Part shown: one piece after another, positions 1 through 9,036 of the stretch
Numbering within the stretch: position 1 is the stretch's first letter
Layout of the letters: every line of letters starts with the position of its first letter
NCBI GenBank assembly: GCA_963677755.1
Contig: OY782506.1
Coordinates: 1,054,001-1,118,000, forward strand
DNA length: 64,000 bases
Direction: 5' to 3'
Origin: JAIOSF01 sp963677755
GTDB lineage: Bacteria > Campylobacterota > Campylobacteria > Campylobacterales > Arcobacteraceae
Program-made: the position numbers and the translations under genes
Notes under the pieces: model-generated
Databases searched by the model: none
What the model was told of the DNA's origin: nothing
What the model saw: the letters and a program-made list of their open reading frames with translations, nothing else

Positions 1-1
1 A

Positions 2-409
2 GATGATATTAAAGTAGCACTTCACAATTTAAAACCAGTAGAACATAGACTTCATTTAAGCAAAGCAGGTGGGAAACTAATACTTGATGATAGTTTTAAT
101 GGAAATCTTGAGGGGATGCTTGAAGCTATACAAATAGCCTCAACTCATGAGGGGAGAAAAGTTATTATAACACCTGGTCTTGTTGAATCAGATATGGAAT
201 CAAATGTAGAGTTAGCACATGCTATAGAGAAAGTTTTTGATTTAGTAATTATCACAGGAAGTTTAAATGCAAAACTTTTTGATAAAGTTATCAAACATAC
301 AAAACCAATTTTTCTTGAAGATAAATCAAAGATGCAAGAGGTGCTAGCAAGTGAAACTCATATTGGTGACCTTATACTTTTTGCAAATGATGCACCAAAC
401 TTTATATAA
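2..409 (+). CDS. murF: UDP-N-acetylmuramoyl-tripeptide--D-alanyl-D-alanine ligase, C-terminal part
   Basis: The reading frame is open from base 2, so the gene begins before the window and only about the last 135 residues are seen. They form the C-terminal domain of a Mur ligase: the segment VEHRLHL followed by DDSFNGN is the usual MurF signature, and the rest fits the alpha/beta fold that positions the dipeptide. MurF adds D-Ala-D-Ala to the UDP-MurNAc-tripeptide in the cytoplasm, the last soluble step of peptidoglycan precursor synthesis. Its substrate is made by the Ddl ligase encoded at 55970-57019, which in some relatives lies near murF. A convergent terminator follows. Confidence 0.9.
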   Translation, partial: DDIKVALHNLKPVEHRLHLSKAGGKLILDDSFNGNLEGMLEAIQIASTHEGRKVIITPGLVESDMESNVELAHAIEKVFDLVIITGSLNAKLFDKVIKHTKPIFLEDKSKMQEVLASETHIGDLILFANDAPNFI

Positions 410-441
410 AAAAAGACTATAAATTACTTTATAGTCTTTTT
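410..441. terminator. Bidirectional terminator between murF and metE
   Basis: A perfect 14-bp stem (410-423 with 428-441) with a TTAC loop lies between two convergent genes. The stem arms begin with A5 and end with T5, so the hairpin can terminate transcription in both directions. Confidence 0.85.
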
Positions 442-447
442 TAGATT

Positions 448-2724
448 TTATTGTAACTCTTCTCTTACAATCTTGACGGCTTTAACCATATTTTCTAAAC
501 TTGGTTTTACCTCTTCCCATTTTCTTGTTTTGAGACCACAATCTGGATTTATCCATAATTGCTCTTTAGGTAATACTTCAAGAAGTAGTTTAATTTGAGC
601 TACTATCTCCTCTACACTTGGGACTCTTGGACTATGAATATCATAAACACCTGGTCCAACTTCTTGTTTATACCCAACTTCTTTAAATACTTTGAGAAGT
701 TCATTTCCACTTCGTGCTGTTTCTATTGAGATTACATCTGCATCCATAGCTTCAATAGTTTTGATAATATCATTAAACTCACTATAACACATATGTGTAT
801 GTATTTGTGTCTCTTTGTTTGCACTGCTGACAGATATTTTAAAATCTCTAACAGCCCAATCTTCATAGACTTTTATTTTTTGAGTTCTTAATGGATACCC
901 CTCTTTAAATGCAGCTTCATCAACTTGAATGATTTTTATACCTGCTTTTTGTAAATCATCAATCTCATCACTTAATGCAACTGCAATTTGTTTTGATACA
1001 TCATCTCTTGCTTTATCATCTCTTACAAAAGACCAATTCAGAATAGTAACAGGACCTGTCAACATACCTTTCATAATTTTTTGTGTTTTACTTTGTGCAT
1101 ATGTTATCCAGTCAACAGTCATAGGTTTTGGACGACTAATATCACCATAGATAAAAGGAGGTTTTACACATCTACTACCATAACTTTGTACCCAGCCATT
1201 TTGAGAAAATCCATATCCATCAAGTTGTTCACCAAAGTATTCAACCATATCATTTCTTTCAGGCTCTCCATGAACTAATATTTCTAGTTCACATTTTTCT
1301 TGAAAATCAACACAATCATCAATATATTGTTTCATCTGATTTTCATAATTTTCTTGAGTGATTTGTTTAGTTTTAAAATCTTTTCTAGCTTTTCTTATAT
1401 TTTGTGTTTGAGGAAATGATCCAATTGTAGTTGTTGCTAAATCTTTATATTTAAGAAGTTCTTTTTGGATTTTTATTCTCTCTTCATAGAGACCATCTCT
1501 TTGAAGTTTTGTATGATTTTGAACTCTTTTTTGTACCTCTTTGTTGTGAATGCGTTGAGATGTTTTTCTACTATGATTTGCTTTTTTATTTTCCTCATAT
1601 TGAGATTTTTCGTTTGAACTTAATCTATCAATACCATCAAAAAATAGTTTTGATAGGAGAGAAATTTCATGAAGTTTTTCATAAGTATAACTAAGCCAAT
1701 TTTTGATTTCTATATCCATCTTTTCTTCATACTCTAATGTAAAAGGTGTATGTAAAAGACTACAAGATGAACTGATAATAATATTTTCTTTATCTACTTG
1801 TTTCACAATTTTTTCTAAAAACTCCACTGTGTGTTCAAGATTATTTTTCCAAATATTTCTTCCATCAACAACACCAGCAATAAGTTTTTTATCACTCGAA
1901 GCGATTATTTTCAGTGATTCTATGTTCTCAGTTCCATATAAAAAGTCTAATCCAATTCCCCAAATAGGTGTATTGATTAATACTTTTGTAGCTTCATTTG
2001 AGTGTTCAAAATATGTTGTAACAATGATTTTAATATTTTGACTTACAGTTGCTAGTCTATCATATGTAAGTTTTATAAGACTTAACACTTTTGGTTCATT
2101 ATCTTTGACAAAGATTGGTTCATCAATTTGTACTGTAATACTTTCATCAAGTTTAGAAATTTTTTTCAATAACTCTTCATAAATAGGTAGAATTTTATTT
2201 AATAATTCAAAAGTATCATCTCTATCTACTCTTTTTGAAAGTGCTAAAAATGTGATAGGTCCTATAAGATTGATTTTTGTTTTAATCCCTAATTCTTTAG
2301 CTTCATTGTATTCATTAATTATTTTTGTAGCATTAAGTTTGTAGGTATCTTCTATACTTAATTCAGGCACGATGTAGTGATAGTTTGTATTAAACCATTT
2401 TGTCATCTCCATTGCAACATTTGATTTATCTCCCCTAGCCATAGCAAAATAAAGCTCTTCATTTTTAAGGTGTTGAAATCTTTTTGGTATAGCATCTAAC
2501 ATAACAATAGTATCAAGCATATTGTCATAAAGACTAAAGTCATTTGAACTAATATATTCTATATTAGCACTTTTTTGGTGTTCCCAATGTCTTTTTTTTA
2601 GTTCACTTGCTACTTTTTCTACTTCTTTAAATGGGCATTTTTTAGCCCAAAAACTTTCTAGTACTTGTTTTAATTCTCTTTGTTCCCCAATTCTAGGAAA
2701 TCCAACTATGTAATTTTTTGACAT
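448..2724 (-). CDS. metE: Cobalamin-independent methionine synthase
   Basis: At 758 residues this matches the usual MetE length of about 755. The enzyme transfers a methyl group from 5-methyltetrahydropteroyl-triglutamate to homocysteine. It has an N-terminal and a catalytic C-terminal barrel. The zinc site is complete: H644 and C646 in HTHMCYSEF, E668 in SIETARSG and C729 in NPDCGLKTR. The start ATG follows AAAGGATTAGTA. I find no cobalamin or SAM riboswitch pattern in the 5' region, so B12 control by a riboswitch is not indicated. The gene stands alone, convergent with murF. Confidence 0.95.
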   Translation of the reverse strand: MSKNYIVGFPRIGEQRELKQVLESFWAKKCPFKEVEKVASELKKRHWEHQKSANIEYISSNDFSLYDNMLDTIVMLDAIPKRFQHLKNEELYFAMARGDKSNVAMEMTKWFNTNYHYIVPELSIEDTYKLNATKIINEYNEAKELGIKTKINLIGPITFLALSKRVDRDDTFELLNKILPIYEELLKKISKLDESITVQIDEPIFVKDNEPKVLSLIKLTYDRLATVSQNIKIIVTTYFEHSNEATKVLINTPIWGIGLDFLYGTENIESLKIIASSDKKLIAGVVDGRNIWKNNLEHTVEFLEKIVKQVDKENIIISSSCSLLHTPFTLEYEEKMDIEIKNWLSYTYEKLHEISLLSKLFFDGIDRLSSNEKSQYEENKKANHSRKTSQRIHNKEVQKRVQNHTKLQRDGLYEERIKIQKELLKYKDLATTTIGSFPQTQNIRKARKDFKTKQITQENYENQMKQYIDDCVDFQEKCELEILVHGEPERNDMVEYFGEQLDGYGFSQNGWVQSYGSRCVKPPFIYGDISRPKPMTVDWITYAQSKTQKIMKGMLTGPVTILNWSFVRDDKARDDVSKQIAVALSDEIDDLQKAGIKIIQVDEAAFKEGYPLRTQKIKVYEDWAVRDFKISVSSANKETQIHTHMCYSEFNDIIKTIEAMDADVISIETARSGNELLKVFKEVGYKQEVGPGVYDIHSPRVPSVEEIVAQIKLLLEVLPKEQLWINPDCGLKTRKWEEVKPSLENMVKAVKIVREELQ

Positions 2725-2774
2725 TACTAATCCTTTAATTTTTTATTGTTTTGAAATGATTTTATTTGTGTGAA

Positions 2775-3116
2775 TTAAAGTTGTAGTAGGGGAGGGTGGA
2801 CACCAGTTCTTCTAAATGCGAAGTAAGTTGTATAGTATGGACATCTTGGGATATAGTGATAACTTAGAAGTGTAAGTCTTGTTTTCAGATTAAAAAAACA
2901 ATTACAATGACAAGGTTTTAGTTTAAAAGTAGAAGTGTTTAATAAAAGTTCACAAGAGGGTTCCTCTTCTTCTAACTCTTTTTCCTCTTGAGATATATTT
3001 TTACATAGTAAAGAAAATATAGAGGACACTTGACTTTGTAGTTTTTGTTCTACAGACGATGCAAGTATAGCACTAAGTGTAAAATAGTTTTTTCCAAAAC
3101 CTTTTAATATCTTCAT
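2775..3116 (-). CDS. Hypothetical protein, cysteine-containing
   Basis: I do not recognise this 113-residue frame. It starts at ATG after CAAAGGGAAAATATAGAT, a plausible ribosome binding site, and lies between metE and the topA operon on the same strand. The middle is very acidic (EEKELEEEE), and a CHCNC cluster at about residue 69 could bind metal. The C-terminal third is aromatic and basic. The composition is odd and it could be a chance frame; without it 2725-3167 would be a 440-base gap. Treat it as tentative. Confidence 0.35.
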   Translation of the reverse strand: MKILKGFGKNYFTLSAILASSVEQKLQSQVSSIFSLLCKNISQEEKELEEEEPSCELLLNTSTFKLKPCHCNCFFNLKTRLTLLSYHYIPRCPYYTTYFAFRRTGVHPPLLQL

Positions 3117-3167
3117 ATCTATATTTTCCCTTTGATTTTTGGAATCTTATTCCATTTATCCTTAATT

Positions 3168-3350
3168 TTATTTTAATGGATTGAGTTGTTTTTTAACTTT
3201 CTTTGGAATTTGTGCCATTTTTAGAGTTGTTTTTTTGATAAAATTATCTTGCTTATCAAATTGATTAACCTCTAAAGAGTTGTTTTTTTTATCAAAAGAG
3301 ATGACTTTGTATACAAAACCATTCTCTTCAAATGTGATATTTTTTAACAC
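3168..3350 (-). CDS. Small hypothetical protein coupled to topA
   Basis: This 60-residue basic protein has no recognised family. It starts at GTG sharing one base with the topA stop (TAGTG), so its translation is very likely coupled to topA. The sequence is a short alternating charged and hydrophobic pattern suggestive of a small beta-barrel (EENGFVYKVISFD, then NSLEVNQFD), ending in a lysine-rich tail. Its position suggests co-expression with topoisomerase I; any functional link is inference. Confidence 0.6.
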   Translation of the reverse strand: MLKNITFEENGFVYKVISFDKKNNSLEVNQFDKQDNFIKKTTLKMAQIPKKVKKQLNPLK

Positions 3351-5761
3351 TACTTTGTTTCTGTTTTCTTTTTAGTAGCTGCTTTTTTAGCTGGAGCTTT
3401 TTTTGTTGTAGTTTTCTTAGCTGGTGTTTTCTTAGCTGGTGCTTTTTTTGTCGCTGTTTTAGTTGTAGCTTTCTTTGCAGGTGCTTTTCTTCCACCTCTT
3501 GTAGGTTGATTTTTGATGATCTCTTTTACTTCATCCCAATTTAAAGCTTTGATATCTTGCTCATCTAACTCTTTTGGCAGTTTATAGTTTTTTTTCTTTG
3601 ACTTAATATATGGACCATATCTTCCAATAAGTATCTGTGTTTCCTCATCTGGAAAATCTTTTAGTAGTGCTTTTGCTTTTGCCTCTTTAAGCTCTTTTAT
3701 AACCTCTAAAGCTCGTGGCAACTCTACTGTATAAGGATCATCCTCTTTTAGACTAAAATATTCACTTTTAATCTGTAAATATGGACCAAATCTTCCTATA
3801 TTTACTTTAATATCATCTCCATTTTCATCTTGTCCTAAAACTTTTGGAAGAGTTAGTAAAACTTGTGCTTCTTCTATAGTGATACTATTTACACTAATAG
3901 TAGCTGGAATTGAAGCAATTTTTGGTTTCTCCTCGTCCTCTTTTGTACCTAGTTGTACATAAGGACCGTATTGACCAACTCTTGCCGTTATTGGTTTGCC
4001 TGTTTTTTCATCAATTCCTAGCTCTCTTATATCTGAAAATTTTGCACGAGGAGCATTCTCCTCTTTATCTTCAATATTTTTTACAAAAGGTTGATAAAAC
4101 TCTTTTAAAACATCAGCCCAAGCTATTTTACCCTCAGCAATTTGGTCAAATTCCTCTTCAATATGTGCAGTAAATCCAAGATCTACTATATGTTCAAAGT
4201 GTTCGATTAAGAAGTCATTTACAACTGTACCTATAAGTGTTGGTTTTAGTTTTTTATCTTCTGTTTTGATGATATATTCTCTAGCTTGGATTGTAGCAAT
4301 AGTTGGTGCATATGTTGAAGGTCTTCCAATACCTTCAGCTTCCATCTTTTTAACTAAGCTAGCTTCTGTATATCTTGCAGGTGGTTTTGTAAAGTTTTGT
4401 TCACTAGTAAGATTTTCAAGATTAAGAACAGTTCCTTGTTTTATAGTTGGAAGAATTACATCTTGATTATCTAAAGCTGCTTCTGGGTCATCACTACCTT
4501 CAGTATAAGCTTTCATAAAACCAGCAAATACTATTCGTGTTCCTTTTGATTGAAATTCGTATTCTTTATCTTTTCCTGCACTTATTTTGTATGTTGTATT
4601 TGCTACAACTGCTTGTGCCATCTGTGTTGCAATTGTCCTTTTCCAAATAAGACTATACAATCTATATTGAGCATTGTCAAGATACGGTTTTACATCACTT
4701 GGTTTTAAAGCTAAATTAACAGGACGAATCGCTTCATGGGCTTCTTGTGCACCTTTTGCTTTACTTTTGTAATGTCTTGGTTTACTAAGTGCATACTCTT
4801 TGCCATATTCTGCTTCAATAACATCTTTTGCCATTGAAGTTGCAAGTGTTGAAAGATTGACACTATCTGTTCTCATATAAGTAATTAAACCACCTGTATG
4901 ACCAGGTATTGTAACACTTCCCTCATAAAGTTGTTGCGCTACTATCATAGTTTGTTTTACACCAAAACCAGCTTTTCTACTAGCTTCTTGTTGGAGTGTT
5001 GAAGTTGTAAAAGGGGGAGCAGGATTTCTTTTACTCTCTTTCTCCTCAATATTTTCTAACACATATTGACCAGCATTACAACTGTTTTCTATAATTTTAG
5101 CTTCAGCTTCATTGTTTACTTTTGCTGTTTTTGCATTGATTTTTGCAAGTTCTGCTTTTAGTTGTGGTGTGTTAAATTGAGTTTTTATTTTCCAAAATTC
5201 TACAGGGATAAATGCTTCAATCTCTTTTTCTCTATCTACAATTATCCTTACAGCAACTGATTGAACTCTCCCTGCACTTAAACCATATCTTACTTTTTTC
5301 CATAAAAGTGGAGAAAGCTTATATCCAACAGCACGGTCAAGTATTCTTCTTGCTTGTTGTGCATCAACAAGATGTTGATCAACATCTCTTGGATTTTCCA
5401 AAGCTTCAAGAATTGCTTTTTTTGTAATCTCATGAAATACAATTCTTTTGATAGGGTTTTTTTGAATTTTTAAAGCGGGAATAAGATGCCAGGCAATAGC
5501 TTCTCCCTCTCTATCCTCATCGGCCGCTAGGTAGATAACTGTATCTTTTGTTATTTGTTTTTTTAAATCAGCAATAACTTTAGTTTTATCTCTTGAAACC
5601 ATATACTGTGGCTCAAAATTATTTTCGGGGTCAAATCCAAGTTTTGATTTTGGTAAGTCTCTTACATGTCCCATTGACGCCATAACTTTGTAGTCAGAGC
5701 CTAAAAATTTTGATATAGTCCGTGCTTTCGCTGGGGACTCCACTATCACTAAGTTTTTCAT
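3350..5761 (-). CDS. topA: DNA topoisomerase I
   Basis: This 803-residue type IA topoisomerase relaxes negative supercoils. The N-terminal TOPRIM domain has E8 (VESPAK) and the acidic cluster DEDREGE at 81-87. The nicking tyrosine is Y295 in YMRTDSVN. The C-terminal region has several GPY-containing repeats (VGQYGPYVQLG, IGRFGPYLQIK, IGRYGPYIKSK) rather than Cys4 zinc ribbons; the protein has only one cysteine, C228. From about residue 752 it ends in a lysine/alanine/threonine tail with PAKK repeats like histone H1. It is divergent from tkt and coupled to a small downstream gene. Confidence 0.96.
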   Translation of the reverse strand: MKNLVIVESPAKARTISKFLGSDYKVMASMGHVRDLPKSKLGFDPENNFEPQYMVSRDKTKVIADLKKQITKDTVIYLAADEDREGEAIAWHLIPALKIQKNPIKRIVFHEITKKAILEALENPRDVDQHLVDAQQARRILDRAVGYKLSPLLWKKVRYGLSAGRVQSVAVRIIVDREKEIEAFIPVEFWKIKTQFNTPQLKAELAKINAKTAKVNNEAEAKIIENSCNAGQYVLENIEEKESKRNPAPPFTTSTLQQEASRKAGFGVKQTMIVAQQLYEGSVTIPGHTGGLITYMRTDSVNLSTLATSMAKDVIEAEYGKEYALSKPRHYKSKAKGAQEAHEAIRPVNLALKPSDVKPYLDNAQYRLYSLIWKRTIATQMAQAVVANTTYKISAGKDKEYEFQSKGTRIVFAGFMKAYTEGSDDPEAALDNQDVILPTIKQGTVLNLENLTSEQNFTKPPARYTEASLVKKMEAEGIGRPSTYAPTIATIQAREYIIKTEDKKLKPTLIGTVVNDFLIEHFEHIVDLGFTAHIEEEFDQIAEGKIAWADVLKEFYQPFVKNIEDKEENAPRAKFSDIRELGIDEKTGKPITARVGQYGPYVQLGTKEDEEKPKIASIPATISVNSITIEEAQVLLTLPKVLGQDENGDDIKVNIGRFGPYLQIKSEYFSLKEDDPYTVELPRALEVIKELKEAKAKALLKDFPDEETQILIGRYGPYIKSKKKNYKLPKELDEQDIKALNWDEVKEIIKNQPTRGGRKAPAKKATTKTATKKAPAKKTPAKKTTTKKAPAKKAATKKKTETK

Positions 5762-5895
5762 TGATTGCCTTTTGTTACAACTCTATATTATTATGTTGCA
5801 ATAAATTTTATGAAGCGAATAGTAACATAAAAATATTTAATAGAAATTAATTAAACTCAATAATCTCTTTTAGAGACTATTTACTAAAGATTGGA

Positions 5896-5901
5896 TATAA
5901 T
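5896..5901 (+). promoter_or_regulatory. -10 element of the tkt promoter
   Basis: TATAAT, preceded by GGA, lies 29 bases before the tkt start codon in the divergent topA/tkt spacer. No clear -35 is present, as usual for Campylobacterota housekeeping promoters. Confidence 0.6.
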
Positions 5902-5930
5902 CCCTAAAATTACACAACATAGGATTAAAA

Positions 5931-7871
5931 TTGTCACTACAATTACTACAAAAACAAGCAGATACAATAAGATTTTTAGCAGCAGATATGGTACAAGCAG
6001 CTAATAGTGGACATCCAGGTGCTCCAATGGGATTAGCAGATATTGCTACAGTTCTTAGCAAACATTTAAGAGTTGACCCTAACAATACACAATGGCTTAA
6101 TAGAGATAGACTTGTGTTTAGTGGTGGTCATGCTTCTTCTTTAGTATATTCTCTTTTACATCTTTGGGGATTTGATGTGAGTTTAGAAGATTTAAAAAAC
6201 TTTAGACAAACAGGAAGTAAAACACCAGGTCATCCAGAATATGGACACACAAGTGGAGTTGAGATTACAACTGGACCATTGGGACAGGGTATTGCAAATG
6301 CGGTTGGTTTTGCTTTTGCATCTGAGTATGCAAAACATTGTTTAAACAGTGATACAGCTGAAGTAATTGACCACCATGTATATTGTTTTTGTGGTGATGG
6401 GGATTTACAAGAGGGTATCTCTTATGAGGCTTGTGCAACATTAGGTCATCAAGGTATCTCAAACTTTACACTTATCTATGATTCAAATGATATTACAATT
6501 GAGGGTGATATCTCTATTGCTTGGTCTGAAGATGTAGCAAAAAGATTTGAAGCAATTAATTTTGATGTAGTTACAATAGATGGACATGATTTTGATGCTA
6601 TTGACAAAGCTATAACTGATTCTAAAAACAGTTCAAAACCTACAATAATCATAGCAAAAACTGCTATTGGAAAAGGTGCTGCTACACTTGAAGGAAGTCA
6701 CCATACACATGGAGCACCTTTAGGGGCTGATGAATTAGGAGCTTCTAAAACAAAAGCTGGATTTAATCCAGAAGAATCTTTTGCAATCTCTGATGATGTT
6801 AAAGCTGCTTTTGACAAGACAGAGTCTGGTGCATTATTAAGTAAAGCTTGGGATAAGTTAGTGAAAAAAGATTTACCTTTAAGTGAACAAAATGAAACAT
6901 TAAATGCACTTTTAAATCCAGATTTTTCTAAAGTAACATATCCTGATTTTAGTGATATTGATTCTATGGCAACAAGAGATTCAAATCATAAAATATTAAA
7001 TGCTATTGCTAGTAGTGTTCCATCATTTTTAGGTGGAAGTGCAGATTTAGCACCATCAAATAAAACAGAACTAAAAGGTCTTGGGGACTTTCCAAAAGGG
7101 AGAAACATCCACTTTGGTATCAAAGAACACTCAATGGCAGCTATTGCAAATGCTATGAATATTTATGGATTATTTAGAGTATTTAGTGCAACATTCTTTA
7201 TCTTTAGTGATTATTTAAAACCAGCTGCAAGAGTTGCTGCACTATCAAGTATCCCTCAACATTTTGTATGGACACATGATAGTATTGGAGTAGGGGAAGA
7301 CGGTGCAACACACCAACCTATTGAGCAATTAAGTCAATTTAGAGCATTACCAAACTTTTATACATTTAGACCAGCAGATGCAACTGAAAATATAGAGTGT
7401 TGGAAAACTGCATTTACATTAAATGCCCCTACAGCTTTTGTATGTTCAAGACAAAAACTTGATAATCTTAAGGGTGCTAAAGTGATCGGTGATGTTTCAA
7501 AAGGTGGATATCTTGTAACTAAACATGATAAAGCAGATGTAACATTTATGGCAAGTGGTAGTGAAGTATCACTTTGTCTTGAAGCTTCTAAATTATTAGA
7601 AAAACAAGGTGTATTTGCAAATGTAGTATCTGTACCTTGTTTTGATTTATTGTGTGAGCAAGATGAAGATTATATCGATGAGATTATCGATATGAATAAC
7701 ACTTATGTAGTAGCTGTTGAAGCTGCAACTGCTATGGAGTACTACAAGTTTGCAGATGAAGTTATAGGTATGACTGGATTTGGAGAAAGTGGACCAGCTG
7801 GTGAGCTTTTTGAAAAATTTGGTTTCACACCAGAAAAAATAGCTGCTAGAGTTCAAGAGATAGTAGCGTAA
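5931..7871 (+). CDS. tkt: Transketolase
   Basis: This 646-residue enzyme moves two-carbon units between sugar phosphates in the non-oxidative pentose phosphate pathway, using thiamine diphosphate. The cofactor motif is visible as GDGDLQEGISYEA with the downstream asparagine in YDSNDITIEGD. The pyrimidine domain contains GIKEHSM and the conserved region FSDYLKPAARVAAL. The start is TTG at 5931 after AGGATTAAAA; no ATG lies nearby in frame. It is transcribed alone from a TATAAT promoter divergent from topA. No other pentose phosphate gene is nearby. Confidence 0.96.
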   Translation: MSLQLLQKQADTIRFLAADMVQAANSGHPGAPMGLADIATVLSKHLRVDPNNTQWLNRDRLVFSGGHASSLVYSLLHLWGFDVSLEDLKNFRQTGSKTPGHPEYGHTSGVEITTGPLGQGIANAVGFAFASEYAKHCLNSDTAEVIDHHVYCFCGDGDLQEGISYEACATLGHQGISNFTLIYDSNDITIEGDISIAWSEDVAKRFEAINFDVVTIDGHDFDAIDKAITDSKNSSKPTIIIAKTAIGKGAATLEGSHHTHGAPLGADELGASKTKAGFNPEESFAISDDVKAAFDKTESGALLSKAWDKLVKKDLPLSEQNETLNALLNPDFSKVTYPDFSDIDSMATRDSNHKILNAIASSVPSFLGGSADLAPSNKTELKGLGDFPKGRNIHFGIKEHSMAAIANAMNIYGLFRVFSATFFIFSDYLKPAARVAALSSIPQHFVWTHDSIGVGEDGATHQPIEQLSQFRALPNFYTFRPADATENIECWKTAFTLNAPTAFVCSRQKLDNLKGAKVIGDVSKGGYLVTKHDKADVTFMASGSEVSLCLEASKLLEKQGVFANVVSVPCFDLLCEQDEDYIDEIIDMNNTYVVAVEAATAMEYYKFADEVIGMTGFGESGPAGELFEKFGFTPEKIAARVQEIVA

Positions 7872-7966
7872 TTCCTTATAATAAATAGATTTGGGATATA
7901 TAAGAAAATAGAATTGAAAAGTTATTTGATAAATCTTTCTAAAAACTTAGCTTAGAAGCTTATAAT

Positions 7967-8887
7967 ATGAGATTTTTAATTACAGGTGGAGCAGGTTTTA
8001 TAGGTAGTCATTTATCTGATTTATTATTAGAAAAAAAATTTCAAGTTATAATTATAGATGACTTATCATCAGGAAATATAGAAAATCTTCAAATTTCAAA
8101 AGTTGAATTTATAAATAAAAAGATTCAAAATGTAAATATTGAATCTTTAGGCAGTATTGATGGTATATTTCATTTAGCATCTCAGGTATCTGTTAAGGTA
8201 TCTGTGAATGATTTTTATGAAAGTAGTAGAAATAATATTGATAGTTCTTTAAAAGTTATTGATATTGCTAGAAAATTAAATATTCCACTTATATATGCAT
8301 CATCATCTGCTATTTATGGGGATTCATCTATTTGTAATGAAGAGATGAATAATTATAATCTCTTATCCCCTTATGCTTTAGATAAATCTTTGATGGAACA
8401 ATATTGTTCTATGGCAAATAAACTTTATGGTCTCTCCTCTATAGGACTTCGTTTTTTTAATGTTTATGGTTCTCGACAAGATGGATCAAATCCATACTCT
8501 GGTGTAATATCTATTTTTATTGATAAATTGATAAAAGATGAAGAGATAATAGTAAGGGGTGGGTATCAAACTAGAGATTTTGTTTACATTGATGATGTTG
8601 TAAATACACTATATACAGCTATGAAATTGGCAAAAGAAACTACCTATTGTACTAATATAAATGTGGGTACAGGAGTATCTACTAGCATTAATGAACTTGT
8701 TCAAATATTATCTGAAATAATAGGTGAAAGCCCTAAAATAAAGTATGAAAAGCTACCAATTGAAGAGATTAAAATATCAATAGGGACTTATGAAAAATTA
8801 AATAATATTTTAAACATAAATAGCAAACAATTTATAAATATTAAAGATGGTTTACACAATACAATTGAAAGTAAAAAATATAAATAA
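7967..8887 (+). CDS. NAD-dependent sugar epimerase/dehydratase (UDP-glucose 4-epimerase-like)
   Basis: This 306-residue extended short-chain dehydrogenase has the Rossmann motif GGAGFIG at 7-13, a serine stretch at 112-114 and the catalytic Y136-x3-K140 (SPYALDK). RFFNVYG and TRDFVYIDDV, typical of UDP-hexose epimerases, follow. It probably epimerises or dehydrates a nucleotide sugar for surface polysaccharide, but the substrate cannot be read from the sequence. It is isolated: no glycan cluster surrounds it. The start ATG follows TTATAAT with no ribosome binding site. It looks even more AT-rich than tkt, so it may be a transferred or relict gene. Confidence 0.85.
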   Translation: MRFLITGGAGFIGSHLSDLLLEKKFQVIIIDDLSSGNIENLQISKVEFINKKIQNVNIESLGSIDGIFHLASQVSVKVSVNDFYESSRNNIDSSLKVIDIARKLNIPLIYASSSAIYGDSSICNEEMNNYNLLSPYALDKSLMEQYCSMANKLYGLSSIGLRFFNVYGSRQDGSNPYSGVISIFIDKLIKDEEIIVRGGYQTRDFVYIDDVVNTLYTAMKLAKETTYCTNINVGTGVSTSINELVQILSEIIGESPKIKYEKLPIEEIKISIGTYEKLNNILNINSKQFINIKDGLHNTIESKKYK

Positions 8888-8998
8888 TAAATCCATATAG
8901 TCTATTATCTGGTTAAATATAATAATGTTACTAAAGAAATCTATAAATATAAAATACAAATAAAAGGTATTTTTTATCACTAACTCTTTATTTGACTA

Positions 8999-9007
8999 TG
9001 CTATAAT
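8999..9007 (+). promoter_or_regulatory. Extended -10 promoter of tpx
   Basis: TGCTATAAT is an extended -10 (TG-n-TATAAT) 30 bases before the tpx start codon. Transcription should begin near 9014, inside the palindrome at 9011-9026. Confidence 0.65.
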
Positions 9008-9010
9008 ACT

Positions 9011-9026
9011 TAATAATTAATTATTA
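9011..9026. promoter_or_regulatory. Palindromic candidate operator at the tpx start site
   Basis: TAATAATTAATTATTA is a perfect 16-bp palindrome covering the predicted transcription start and abutting the AGGAG ribosome binding site. The AT-rich symmetry resembles Fur/PerR-type operators, which would suit a peroxide-detoxifying gene, but half-site spacing is 7-2-7 rather than 7-1-7. The regulator is therefore inferred only. Confidence 0.4.
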
Positions 9027-9036
9027 GGAGAGCAGA

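Noticed and set aside
2725..3167. Cobalamin or SAM riboswitch controlling metE
   Set aside because: I could not find a B12 box or a SAM-type pairing pattern on the metE strand.
8992..8997. TTGACT as the -35 element of tpx
   Set aside because: Only four bases separate it from TATAAT, too short for a -35; the extended -10 explains the promoter better.
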